A stretch of 64,000 nt of DNA from UBA6522 sp965204155 (lineage in GTDB: Bacteria > Pseudomonadota > Gammaproteobacteria > Steroidobacterales > Rariloculaceae). The notes beneath the pieces are model-generated. The model was not told where the DNA came from. It ran no database searches and was given only the letters and a program-made list of their open reading frames with translations. Location: NCBI GenBank assembly GCA_965204155.1, contig OZ241971.1, positions 1,116,001-1,180,000 on the forward strand, read 5' to 3'. A program made the translations under genes and the position numbers. Shown here piece by piece: positions 54,091 through 61,461 of the stretch (positions are counted from its first letter, which is position 1; each line of letters starts with the position of its first letter).

Positions 54091-54492
54091 ATGCACAAGC
54101 AGATGCCTGGTTTGTTCGGCGCTGTCGGCGCACTGCTTGTCGCAGCGCCAGCCGCCGCGCACCATTCCTTCGCAGCTGAATTCGACATCGAAAAACCGAT
54201 CGAGCTGCGCGGGACACTGACCAGGATGGAATGGGTGAACCCCCACGGGTGGCTCTACATCAACGTCACGAATCCGGACGGCACGGTGACCAATTGGGCG
54301 ATCGAGGCGGGCGGTGCGACCCAGTTGCTGAGGCGAGGCCTCCGCAGGACCGACTTTGAGATCGGAACGGAAGTGATCGTCAACGGTTATCTCGCCCGGA
54401 GCGGAGAACCGGTGGTGAATGGACGGAGCGTGACCACGCCTGAGGGAAGAAATTTCTTCCTGGGGGCGGACTCGGCCGAATCCGCGAACTGA
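54091..54492 (+). CDS. Secreted stand-alone DUF6152 domain protein (G)
   Basis: The 133-residue protein has a signal peptide (LFGAVGALLVAAPAAA) followed by mature HHSFAAEFD, and RMEWVNPHGWLYIN; it is the N-terminal domain of the fused copies on its own. Only a beta-rich domain of about 100 residues remains. The ATG at 54091 has GGGAGAGA in front. Its stop overlaps the ABC ATPase start (TGATG), so both are coupled. Function unknown; links the secreted family to the exporter. Confidence 0.83.
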   Translation: MHKQMPGLFGAVGALLVAAPAAAHHSFAAEFDIEKPIELRGTLTRMEWVNPHGWLYINVTNPDGTVTNWAIEAGGATQLLRRGLRRTDFEIGTEVIVNGYLARSGEPVVNGRSVTTPEGRNFFLGADSAESAN

Positions 54493-55175
54493 TGATCGAG
54501 CTGCAGCAAGTCTGCCGCCAATTCCAGGTAGGCGATCAGACGGTCCATGCGCTTGACCACGTGGACCTGACCATTGAATCGGGGGAGTTCATCTCGATCA
54601 TGGGGCCGTCGGGATCGGGCAAGTCGACCCTGCTGAACATTCTCGGGTTGCTGGACAGGCCGACCCATGGCTCCTACCGGCTCAACGGCGCCGACGTTGC
54701 GAAACTCGACGACAGCAGGCTGGCGGATCAGCGGCAGAAGCACATCGGCTTCGTCTTTCAGTCCTTCCACCTGATCCCGCGCCTGAACGCGTTGGAGAAC
54801 GTCGAACTTCCCATGGTCCTGGCCGGCGTGTCCCTGGCGTCGCGGCGCAAGCGGGCCCGCGAGGTACTGGAGTCCATGGGGCTTGGGGAACGCCTCGATC
54901 ACCGCCCCGATCAGCTTTCCGGCGGCGAGCGCCAGCGGGTGGCCATCGGCCGGGCGATCGTCATGAATCCGAAGGTGCTGCTGGCCGATGAACCCACCGG
55001 GAACCTGGATTCGCATTCCAGCAAGGAGGTCATCGATATCCTCCACAGGCTGAATCACGACGGCCTGAGCCTGCTGGTGGTCACCCACGATCCGGAAATC
55101 GGCGGCCAGGCCCACCGGCGCCTTGCCATGCGCGACGGCCGCATCATCCGGGACGCGGACAGCCGCTCGCCATGA
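54492..55175 (+). CDS. ABC transporter ATPase, MacB/LolD type
   Basis: The 227-residue protein has Walker A GPSGSGKSTLLN, Q-loop FVFQSFHLIPRLNA, signature LSGGERQRVAIGRA and Walker B VLLADEPTGNLD, all typical of the LolD/MacB group. ATP hydrolysis would drive a mechanotransmission or export system with the two permeases downstream. Start codon overlaps the stop of gene G; its stop overlaps the first permease by 4 bp. Confidence 0.92.
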   Translation: MIELQQVCRQFQVGDQTVHALDHVDLTIESGEFISIMGPSGSGKSTLLNILGLLDRPTHGSYRLNGADVAKLDDSRLADQRQKHIGFVFQSFHLIPRLNALENVELPMVLAGVSLASRRKRAREVLESMGLGERLDHRPDQLSGGERQRVAIGRAIVMNPKVLLADEPTGNLDSHSSKEVIDILHRLNHDGLSLLVVTHDPEIGGQAHRRLAMRDGRIIRDADSRSP

Positions 55176-56380
55176 AAACCACGGACACGGCTCGACTGGC
55201 ATTTCAGTCCATACAGCGTTACCCGCTGCGCACATCCATGCTGCTGCTCGCCGTCGCCATCGGCGTGACCGCCGTGGTGATGCTGACTTCGATCGGCGAA
55301 GGCGCGCGCCGTTACGTGACCGGCGAATTCGCGTCGCTGGGCACCAACCTGCTGGTCGTATTCCCCGGCAAGTCGGATACCACCGGCGGCGCCGCAGGAA
55401 TGATGATCGGCGAAACGCCGCGCGACCTGACGGTTGAGGATGCCATGGCCATCGAGCGCAGCCCCCTCGTCTCCCAGGTCGCCCCCGCCATCATCGGCAG
55501 CGGCACGGCGTCCTGGCGCCAGCGGGAACGGGAGATCACCGTCCTCGGCACGACCAGCAAGATGCGCAGCGTGCAACACTGGAACATGCGGGCCGGGCGA
55601 TTCCTCCCCGATCTTGACATGGACGTAGCCTCGCCGGTGTGCGTGCTCGGCAGCGTCGTGCGCGACGAGTTTTTCGGCCGCGCCGACCCGCTCGGGCAGT
55701 GGATCCGCATCGGTGACACCCGCTGCCGGGTGATCGGTGTGCTGGCCCAGGCCGGAATCACCGGGCCGTTCAATACCGACGAACTGGTTATCGTGCCGGT
55801 CGCAAGCGCTCAGCAGATGTTCAATGCCACCAGCCTGTTGCGAATCATTGTCGAAGTCATCAGCAATGACGCGATCGAGGGCGCACGCAGGGATGTGATC
55901 GAAATCGTCAAGGCGCGTCACCAGGGCGAGGAGGACATCACCGTCGTGACCCGCGATGCAGTTCTCGCTACCTTCAATACCATATTCGACGTGATCACCT
56001 ATGCGCTGGCGGGAATCGCCGCAATCAGCCTGGTAGTCGCGGGCGTACTGATCATGAACGTCATGCTCGTGGCGGTCAGTCAGCGCACCGAGGAGATCGG
56101 ACTGCTGAAGGCACTCGGCGCGAAACAACGCCAGATCATCGGATTGTTCCTCACGGAGGCGGTTTTCCTGTCCATCCTGGGCGCCCTTGCGGGCCTGGGA
56201 TTCGGAACCCTGGGGACGAGACTGCTGAACGCGGCCTTTCCGATCGTCGATTTTTCCGCGCCGACCTGGGCGCTGGCCGCCGCCGTCGCCATTGCAGTGT
56301 CAAGCGGCCTCGTATTCGGAATTCTGCCTGCGCACCGAGCCGCGCGGCTGGATCCCGTGGAAGCGCTGGCGGGGCGTTGA
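55172..56380 (+). CDS. MacB/FtsX-type ABC permease 1
   Basis: The 402-residue protein has one N-terminal helix (SMLLLAVAIGVTAVVML), a periplasmic MacB-PCD region, and three C-terminal helices (ALAGIAAISLVVAGVLIMNVML, AVFLSILGALAGLGFG and the last near the end). The motif RTEEIGLLKALGAKQRQI is the FtsX/MacB coupling helix. Not fused to an ATPase, unlike E. coli MacB. The stop is 3 bp before permease 2. Confidence 0.92.
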   Translation: MKTTDTARLAFQSIQRYPLRTSMLLLAVAIGVTAVVMLTSIGEGARRYVTGEFASLGTNLLVVFPGKSDTTGGAAGMMIGETPRDLTVEDAMAIERSPLVSQVAPAIIGSGTASWRQREREITVLGTTSKMRSVQHWNMRAGRFLPDLDMDVASPVCVLGSVVRDEFFGRADPLGQWIRIGDTRCRVIGVLAQAGITGPFNTDELVIVPVASAQQMFNATSLLRIIVEVISNDAIEGARRDVIEIVKARHQGEEDITVVTRDAVLATFNTIFDVITYALAGIAAISLVVAGVLIMNVMLVAVSQRTEEIGLLKALGAKQRQIIGLFLTEAVFLSILGALAGLGFGTLGTRLLNAAFPIVDFSAPTWALAAAVAIAVSSGLVFGILPAHRAARLDPVEALAGR

Positions 56381-56383
56381 CGG

Positions 56384-57583
56384 ATGCTCGCCCGCGACGC
56401 ACTTGGTTTCACACTGCGATCGGTTCTGGCGCATCGCTTGCGCAGCGCGCTGACGTCGCTGGGGATCGGCATCGGCGTCACGGCCGTGGTCCTCTTGACC
56501 TCCATCGGTCAGGGCGTCAGCCAGTACATCGTTCAGGAATTCACCCAGTTCGGTACCAACATTCTGGCCATACAGCCGGGCAAGGCCAATACGCTGGGCG
56601 TTTCCGCCGGCGTTTTCAATTCCGTCAGGCCATTGAGCCTTGCCGACGCCGAAGCCTTGCGCCGGGTACCCTATGCAACGCACTCGGTTCCCCTGGTTTC
56701 CGGCTCGGCTTCGATCGAGGCCCGCGGGCGCGAACGCACGGTGAGCGTTTTCGCCGTAGGACCGGCATTCGACGTGGCCTTCGCCTTCGACGTCGCCCTC
56801 GGTGAATTTCTGCCCGAAGACGAACTGGACCGGCCGCGCCCGGTTGCCGTGCTCGGCGCAACGGCCTACGAGGAGTTGTACGGCTCCGAAAACCCGTTGA
56901 ACGAGCGCGTGCGCATCGGCGGCGACCGGTATCGCGTGATCGGCGTGATGGAAACCAAGGGCGACACCCTGGGGTTCGATCTCGACGACTCGGTCTACAT
57001 CCCGGCAGCCAGCGGCCTGGCCATGTTCAACCGCGACGGCCTGCACGAGATCGACCTGCTCTACGAGGAAAACGCGCCGGTGGAGGAAGTAATCGCCGGT
57101 GTCGAACGCGTGCTGATCGCGCGTCACGGCGGCGAGGACTTTACCGTCATCAGCCAGCAGCAAATGTTGGATGTGCTCGGTTCCATCCTGGACGTCCTGA
57201 CCCTGGGTGTCGGAGCGCTCGGGGGCATCTCCCTGCTGGTAGGCGGCGTCGGCATCTTCACGATCATGACCATCGCGGTCCGGGAACGCACCGCCGAGAT
57301 CGGACTCCTGCGAGCCGTGGGCGCCCGTCGGCGCCGCATATCGCAGCTATTTCTCGGCGAAGCGGTCCTGCTTGCGGGTCTGGGCGGTCTCGGGGGATTG
57401 CTGACGGGCTTCACCGTGGTCGGAATCATTCAGGTCACCGTCCCCGCTCTGCCAACACAAATCGCTCCGCTTTATGTGATCCTCGCCGAAGCGGTTGCGG
57501 TGCTGATCGGCCTCGTCGCCGGCGTGCTGCCGGCGCGGGCCGCCGCCGCACTGGAGCCGGTGGAGGCGTTGACTACGGAGTGA
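56384..57583 (+). CDS. MacB/FtsX-type ABC permease 2
   Basis: The 399-residue paralogue of permease 1: N-terminal helix with IGIGVTAVVLLTSIGQG, periplasmic region, and RTAEIGLLRAVGARRRRI coupling helix with three C-terminal helices. Two different permeases suggest a heterodimer. It ends the run 52187-57583. The adaptor at 44399-45526 could complete the pump, together with an unlinked outer-membrane factor. Confidence 0.92.
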   Translation: MLARDALGFTLRSVLAHRLRSALTSLGIGIGVTAVVLLTSIGQGVSQYIVQEFTQFGTNILAIQPGKANTLGVSAGVFNSVRPLSLADAEALRRVPYATHSVPLVSGSASIEARGRERTVSVFAVGPAFDVAFAFDVALGEFLPEDELDRPRPVAVLGATAYEELYGSENPLNERVRIGGDRYRVIGVMETKGDTLGFDLDDSVYIPAASGLAMFNRDGLHEIDLLYEENAPVEEVIAGVERVLIARHGGEDFTVISQQQMLDVLGSILDVLTLGVGALGGISLLVGGVGIFTIMTIAVRERTAEIGLLRAVGARRRRISQLFLGEAVLLAGLGGLGGLLTGFTVVGIIQVTVPALPTQIAPLYVILAEAVAVLIGLVAGVLPARAAAALEPVEALTTE

Positions 57584-57627
57584 AGGGTTCGGAGGTCCCG
57601 AGTGCGTCGCGCCCGCACAGTGCATGA

Positions 57628-58641
57628 TCAGACAGTCTTGAGCGCCGTGGTTTCCTGACGGTTGGTTCCGCTCATCCGGATCAACCACTTTGCGATCGGC
57701 ACGGTGCCCTTGACGGCAATCGCCAGGAACACGAGGGGCAAGACGATATTCTTGATCGCGATCAGGACCAACAGCTCGGTCAATCCCTGGACATACTCCA
57801 CAGCCCTTGCGCGCAGATCCGCAATCTGCGAAAGGCTGGGCATGCTGATATCGGGCAATGCGCGGTTAACTGCGCTTGTGACGGTAGTCAGCAGGCGATT
57901 GAGTCCGCCCAGCGTATTGGAGACAAGCCCCGATTCGTCGGGTTCCGGGTCCTCGGCGCTCCGGTCATCGAGAGCCTGTTCCGCGTTCGCCGCCAGGTCC
58001 ACTATCTCTTGCTCATCCATTGATATTTCTTCCTGGAGTTCCGCAAGACCCGCGCTCTGCTCTTCTATCCGAGGCTGCAGGAATTGCTGGCTCACTAGAA
58101 GGCTGATTGCCACGAATACGGGGACAATGAAACGCAACATGGCAGCGAGGACGAATATTTGAACAAGAACGCTTCGGCAGCGTTCCAGGCCGGCGATCGG
58201 CTTGTTTTTCGACCGTCGGTATTCGGCAATCAACAACGTCCCCAGAGTTGTAACGGCAATCACGACAAACGCCCATCTGAAGAGATTGGCCGACGTCAGC
58301 TCCAGGGCAAAACGCTGCAGCAACAGCGAGCCGATGGCCCAGACCATGACCGATGAGAGCCTTTCAGCGGCATCATTTATGGGATCGAGCAATTGCCCGA
58401 TTTGCATGGACGCAATACCAATACCGACTTCGGAACTCTGAAGCGTGGAAATGCCGGCATTGACTCCCCTGGACAGGACGAATATGCCGATGGACTCATT
58501 TGTCGTGTCAGCGATGCGGTCTTCGGCGAGACTGTCCAACCACCCAGCGGAAGAAAGAACCGCCAATGCGATGGCGGCAACAATCATCGTTCCAAAGAGA
58601 TATCGATTGCCTGTTGTTGAGGTGTGTGTGTTTTCCTGCAT
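57628..58641 (-). CDS. Multi-spanning membrane protein of unknown function
   Basis: I do not recognise a family. The 337-residue protein has a membrane helix near residues 15-33, then two at about 96-140, two more at about 155-187, a charged coiled-coil-like stretch (RIEEQSAGLAELQEEISMDEQEI, in parts) and a final pair near 290-330. Acidic spacer EDPEPDESG splits the last third. Convergent with permease 2 (44 bp apart). Codon use looks similar to neighbours. Confidence 0.7.
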   Translation of the reverse strand: MQENTHTSTTGNRYLFGTMIVAAIALAVLSSAGWLDSLAEDRIADTTNESIGIFVLSRGVNAGISTLQSSEVGIGIASMQIGQLLDPINDAAERLSSVMVWAIGSLLLQRFALELTSANLFRWAFVVIAVTTLGTLLIAEYRRSKNKPIAGLERCRSVLVQIFVLAAMLRFIVPVFVAISLLVSQQFLQPRIEEQSAGLAELQEEISMDEQEIVDLAANAEQALDDRSAEDPEPDESGLVSNTLGGLNRLLTTVTSAVNRALPDISMPSLSQIADLRARAVEYVQGLTELLVLIAIKNIVLPLVFLAIAVKGTVPIAKWLIRMSGTNRQETTALKTV

Positions 58642-58822
58642 TTGACTACTCCAGGGTCCTCATGGATTTCAGGTTTGAAGGCGCAGAGCGGTTACCGACC
58701 CGTGGGTGACATCAAGTCCCGTCGTTCACTCCTCACCAAGCTTACAACTTCGTATCGGTGCCCGAACTGTCGCGTACGCTATAGAATCATCAACCTGAAC
58801 CGAAACACGCGGACAGAAGCAA

Positions 58823-59632
58823 ATGAACTATCAGCACTTGAGCGTAGACGTAGACGACGGGATTGCAACGGTGACAATGTGTCGCGCGAATCGACGGAAT
58901 TCGCTGTCGGAAGAGCATCTGCGTGAGCTGTCGGCGGCGTTCGAATCCATCGCCGAAAGCAGCGCCCGCGGCGTCATCCTGGCGGCGGAAGGCCCTGTCT
59001 TTTCTTCCGGCCACGACTTCAACGACATGGTCGACCGCGATCAAGACGCGATGAAAAGCCTGCTGGAGATCTGCGGAGAATTCATGCAGTTGATCCAGCG
59101 GATGCCGCAACCGGTTATCGCCCAGGTGGAGGGCTTGGCCACGGCGGCGGGTTGCCAGTTGGTGGCATCGTGCGATCTGGCCGTCGCCGGCGAGTCGACC
59201 CGATTCCAGGCGCCCGGGGGCTTCGGCGGCTGGTTCTGTCACACGCCCGGCGTTGCCATCGTGCGCGCCGTGGGCCGCAAGCGGGCGCTTGAGATGCTGC
59301 TCACCGGTGATCCCATAGACGCGCACACGGCGGCCGAGTGGGGCTTGGTCAACCGGGTCGTGCCGGATGCGGACGTTGCTGCCGAGACACGTGCCTTGCT
59401 CGAACGGGCAACCCGCGGCAGCACATATTCGAAGGCGGAGGGCAAGCGCGCCTTCTACGCGCAAGCCGATCTCGACACCGCGGGTGCGTACGAGTACGCC
59501 ACGGACGTGATGGCCGCAACCTCGCAGTCGGCGGACGGCCAAGAGACAATGCGTTCATTCGTGGAGAAACGGCGCCCGAATTTTGTGGAGCGCGGCACGA
59601 AAAAAAGGGAAATTTTATCCAATAGTTGGTAA
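58823..59632 (+). CDS. Enoyl-CoA hydratase/isomerase family protein
   Basis: Crotonase-fold protein of 269 residues: SSGHDFNDMVDR, GLATAAGCQLVASCDLAVA for the oxyanion hole and GDPIDAHTAAEWGLVNRVV. It resembles the ECHDC3-type group. The normal end of this group is near EKRRPNF; the last dozen residues (GTKKREILSNSW) are lysine-rich and look added. The IS1595-type remnant begins close after, which may explain the tail. A TATAGA-like -10 lies about 40 bp before the start. Confidence 0.85.
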   Translation: MNYQHLSVDVDDGIATVTMCRANRRNSLSEEHLRELSAAFESIAESSARGVILAAEGPVFSSGHDFNDMVDRDQDAMKSLLEICGEFMQLIQRMPQPVIAQVEGLATAAGCQLVASCDLAVAGESTRFQAPGGFGGWFCHTPGVAIVRAVGRKRALEMLLTGDPIDAHTAAEWGLVNRVVPDADVAAETRALLERATRGSTYSKAEGKRAFYAQADLDTAGAYEYATDVMAATSQSADGQETMRSFVEKRRPNFVERGTKKREILSNSW

Positions 59633-59680
59633 CGCGCCCTCCATCCAGCAGAATAATCTCCATAAATCAGGAGGTTATCG

Positions 59681-60355
59681 AAGGCGACAAAAGCACCGGG
59701 CAAGGCATACCGCAAGGGCCTCTCACTGATCGATCTAATGGACATGTTCCCCACGGAACAGGCCGCGCGCGAATGGTTCGAATCGATCTTCTGGCCCAAC
59801 GGTCTGTGCTGCGGGCACTGAGGAAGCGTCAACACGCTCGAAGCCAATCACAGGACGATGCCCTACTGGTGCACGGACTGCCGCAGCTATTTCAGCGTCA
59901 AGACCGGAACGGTCATGCAATCGTCGAAGCTTCCGCTGCGCAAGTGGGCCATCGGAAACTACAGCTGCCAGACCAGCCTCAAGTCGGTTTCGTCCATTAG
60001 GCTCAGGCGCGATCTCAAGATTGGCAAGCAAGCCGCGTGGTTCATGCTCCACCGTATCCAAGAGGCGCGGTCAGTCGAGATTTACGACGACGATTTCCAG
60101 GGCCCGGTCGAGGCCGACGAATCGTACTTCGGCGGTCGTCGCAGCAACATGAGCAACGCACAGCGCAAGGCGCTCAAAGACACCGGGCGCGCCGGTCTCG
60201 GCTCCGGTGAGACCGGCGTCGCCGGTCGCCACAACATGCGCGAATCAGGCACGCTCGCGCAGATGCGTGATGTCGTCGCCCGCATGATCGGGCGACGACT
60301 TCGCTACGCCGCCCGGATCGCCGACAACGGGCTTTCGTCCGGCGCACGCGCGTAA
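59681..60355 (+). pseudogene. IS1595-family transposase, internally deleted and nonsense-mutated
   Basis: Same-frame remnants are: GKAYRKGLSLIDLMDMFP (near 59700-59760), zinc-ribbon remains LCCGH-stop-GSVNT with a TGA at 59819 where a Cys (TGC) is expected, MPYWCTDCRSYFSVKTGT, VEADESYFGGRRSNMSNAQR (start of the catalytic domain), then a jump to the C-terminal AGRHNMRESGTLAQM and LRYAARIADNGLSSGARA. Roughly 100 or more residues between TGV and AGRHNM are missing, including two catalytic residues. The start codon is also lost (TTA where ATG is expected after AGGAGG). The element cannot move by itself. Confidence 0.8.
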
Positions 60356-60451
60356 GTGCGGATGCGTCGGGCGCATCAGCGCCCGTACCAGCGTCTCGGG
60401 CGTCGCACCGTTGAGGTCAACGTCGGGATTGAGCTTCGGTCGGTACTTCAT
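60245..60451 (-). CDS. Short ORF antisense to the IS1595 transposase end
   Basis: A 68-residue frame, MKYRPKLNPDVDLNGATPETLVRALMRP..., partly overlapping the transposase 3' end on the other strand. From memory, small proteins of this type (PDVDLxGATPETLxRAL) sit next to IS1595-type elements, but I cannot check this. Its C-terminal half may be only the antisense reading of the transposase. Uncertain. Confidence 0.4.
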   Translation of the reverse strand: MKYRPKLNPDVDLNGATPETLVRALMRPTHPHLRACAGRKPVVGDPGGVAKSSPDHAGDDITHLRERA

Positions 60452-60491
60452 GGTCCCTTAATTGGCGGGCTCTATCTGGCTCCCTCATTAT

Positions 60492-60668
60492 CTAAAACAG
60501 CCACGCGAACCACCCCGCAATATCTCTGGCGACGTTCAATAACCTCATGGCGAACCAGATGACGAACCAGATGACGAACCAGATGATCAGCCCGGCCGTG
60601 AGGATCTTTATGGCAGCCATGGTAAGGGTCGCGATCCGCCAGATCATCAAGAAAAATTCGGCAATCAT
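60492..60668 (-). CDS. 58-residue membrane microprotein with IWFV repeat
   Basis: Frame too short for usual gene callers. It starts MIAEFFLMIWRIATLTMAAI and has a hydrophobic stretch ending in three near-identical Ile-Trp-Phe-Val steps (about residues 29-39), then a short C-terminal segment with GWFAWLF. A single or paired membrane helix is predicted. No clear ribosome-binding site. It follows, in the same direction, the secreted small protein at 60699-61235, 30 bp downstream of its stop, so both may be co-transcribed. Unknown function; could be chance. Confidence 0.45.
   Translation of the reverse strand: MIAEFFLMIWRIATLTMAAIKILTAGLIIWFVIWFVIWFAMRLLNVARDIAGWFAWLF
60550..60585 (-). repeat. 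Three 12-bp tandem repeats coding IWFV
   Basis: Plus-strand units GCGAACCAGATG, ACGAACCAGATG, ACGAACCAGATG at 60550, 60562 and 60574. On the minus strand they are in frame with the microprotein above and encode the IWFV steps. Confidence 0.85.
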
Positions 60669-60698
60669 GATGTGTCCACGAATTCAGGACGGGAGCGA

Positions 60699-61235
60699 TC
60701 AGTCTTGCGGCTCGCCGTTCACGAAAACGGTTTCAGTCACCGTGCCATCGGCGTTACGCAAAATTTGCGTTCCGTGCATTACGTCGTTTACAAACGGAAT
60801 TTCGGTTACGCCGCCGTCGGACTGGAGCCAAAATTGCGTGCCGTGACGTACCCCGTTTATGTAAGGGGTTTCGATCAACCAAATCTCACCGCCGGGCGGC
60901 GGGCTAAAAATCTCCCAACAGATAACTCCGTCGGCGACGTATTCAACCGTACCGTCCTGAAGATAAGAGGGGTGAATGTATGGAGCCATGCGGCACGGGC
61001 CATTACCAACAAATTGAACCTGTCCGCTGTCGAATAGCATTCGGCAATCGCTCGCGTCACGAAAAGCTTCATCTTCCAGCGAGCCCGGATACGCGCCGGG
61101 TCCTTCGAAACGCGGATCGTCACATTCGCTATCGTTGGAGTAATTGCCCGAATCGTCGCCAAAGTCGATACCCTGCCCGGCGGCGCTCAGCGGCGCCATC
61201 AGGACGGCGAGACAGAAAAACAGTCGCACATTCAT
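60699..61235 (-). CDS. Secreted small protein with acidic metal-site-like motif and MORN-like repeats
   Basis: The 178-residue protein has a signal peptide (LFFCLAVLMAPLSAAGQG), then GIDFGDDSGNYSNDSECDDP, an Asp/Asn-rich motif that recurs in many proteobacterial secreted proteins and could bind calcium, and C-terminal short repeats of the MORN/YwqK type (GVRHGTQFWLQSDGG, DVMHGTQILRNADG, ending FVNGEPQD). Function unknown. The ATG at 61235 has GGAG in front. It lies among DUF6152-type and sulfatase genes. Confidence 0.72.
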   Translation of the reverse strand: MNVRLFFCLAVLMAPLSAAGQGIDFGDDSGNYSNDSECDDPRFEGPGAYPGSLEDEAFRDASDCRMLFDSGQVQFVGNGPCRMAPYIHPSYLQDGTVEYVADGVICWEIFSPPPGGEIWLIETPYINGVRHGTQFWLQSDGGVTEIPFVNDVMHGTQILRNADGTVTETVFVNGEPQD

Positions 61236-61255
61236 TCGGTTGCTCCAATTAGCGG

Positions 61256-61420
61256 TCACTTCATTTCCGCGCGATGCTGTACCAGCATTCTGGCCGCGTT
61301 CTTCTGCATCAATTGGTGCAGAATTTCGGCATTGTAGTTTTCCCCGACCTTCGCGCCCGAGACATTCTCGAACCGTTTTGGCATCTCGGTGCGCACAACG
61401 ATCCTGTTGCTGTCGGTCAT
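61256..61420 (-). CDS. Small hypothetical ORF or C-terminal gene remnant
   Basis: A 54-residue frame (MTDSNRIVVRTEMPKRFENV...) that continues upstream in the same frame for about 14 more codons of good composition (VIVNGHIDPDCT) before entering the next gene. This looks like the end of a longer protein whose start was lost, rather than a complete gene. No ribosome-binding site is visible. The family is not recognised. Confidence 0.35.
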   Translation of the reverse strand: MTDSNRIVVRTEMPKRFENVSGAKVGENYNAEILHQLMQKNAARMLVQHRAEMK

Positions 61421-61461
61421 GGTGCAATCGGGGTCGATGTGGCCGTTGACGATAACGGAAG

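Noticed and set aside
60547..60846. 99-residue plus-strand frame starting MANQMTNQMTNQM
   Set aside because: It reads the 12-bp repeats and then the antisense of the secreted small protein gene; the minus-strand reading gives a more protein-like membrane segment.
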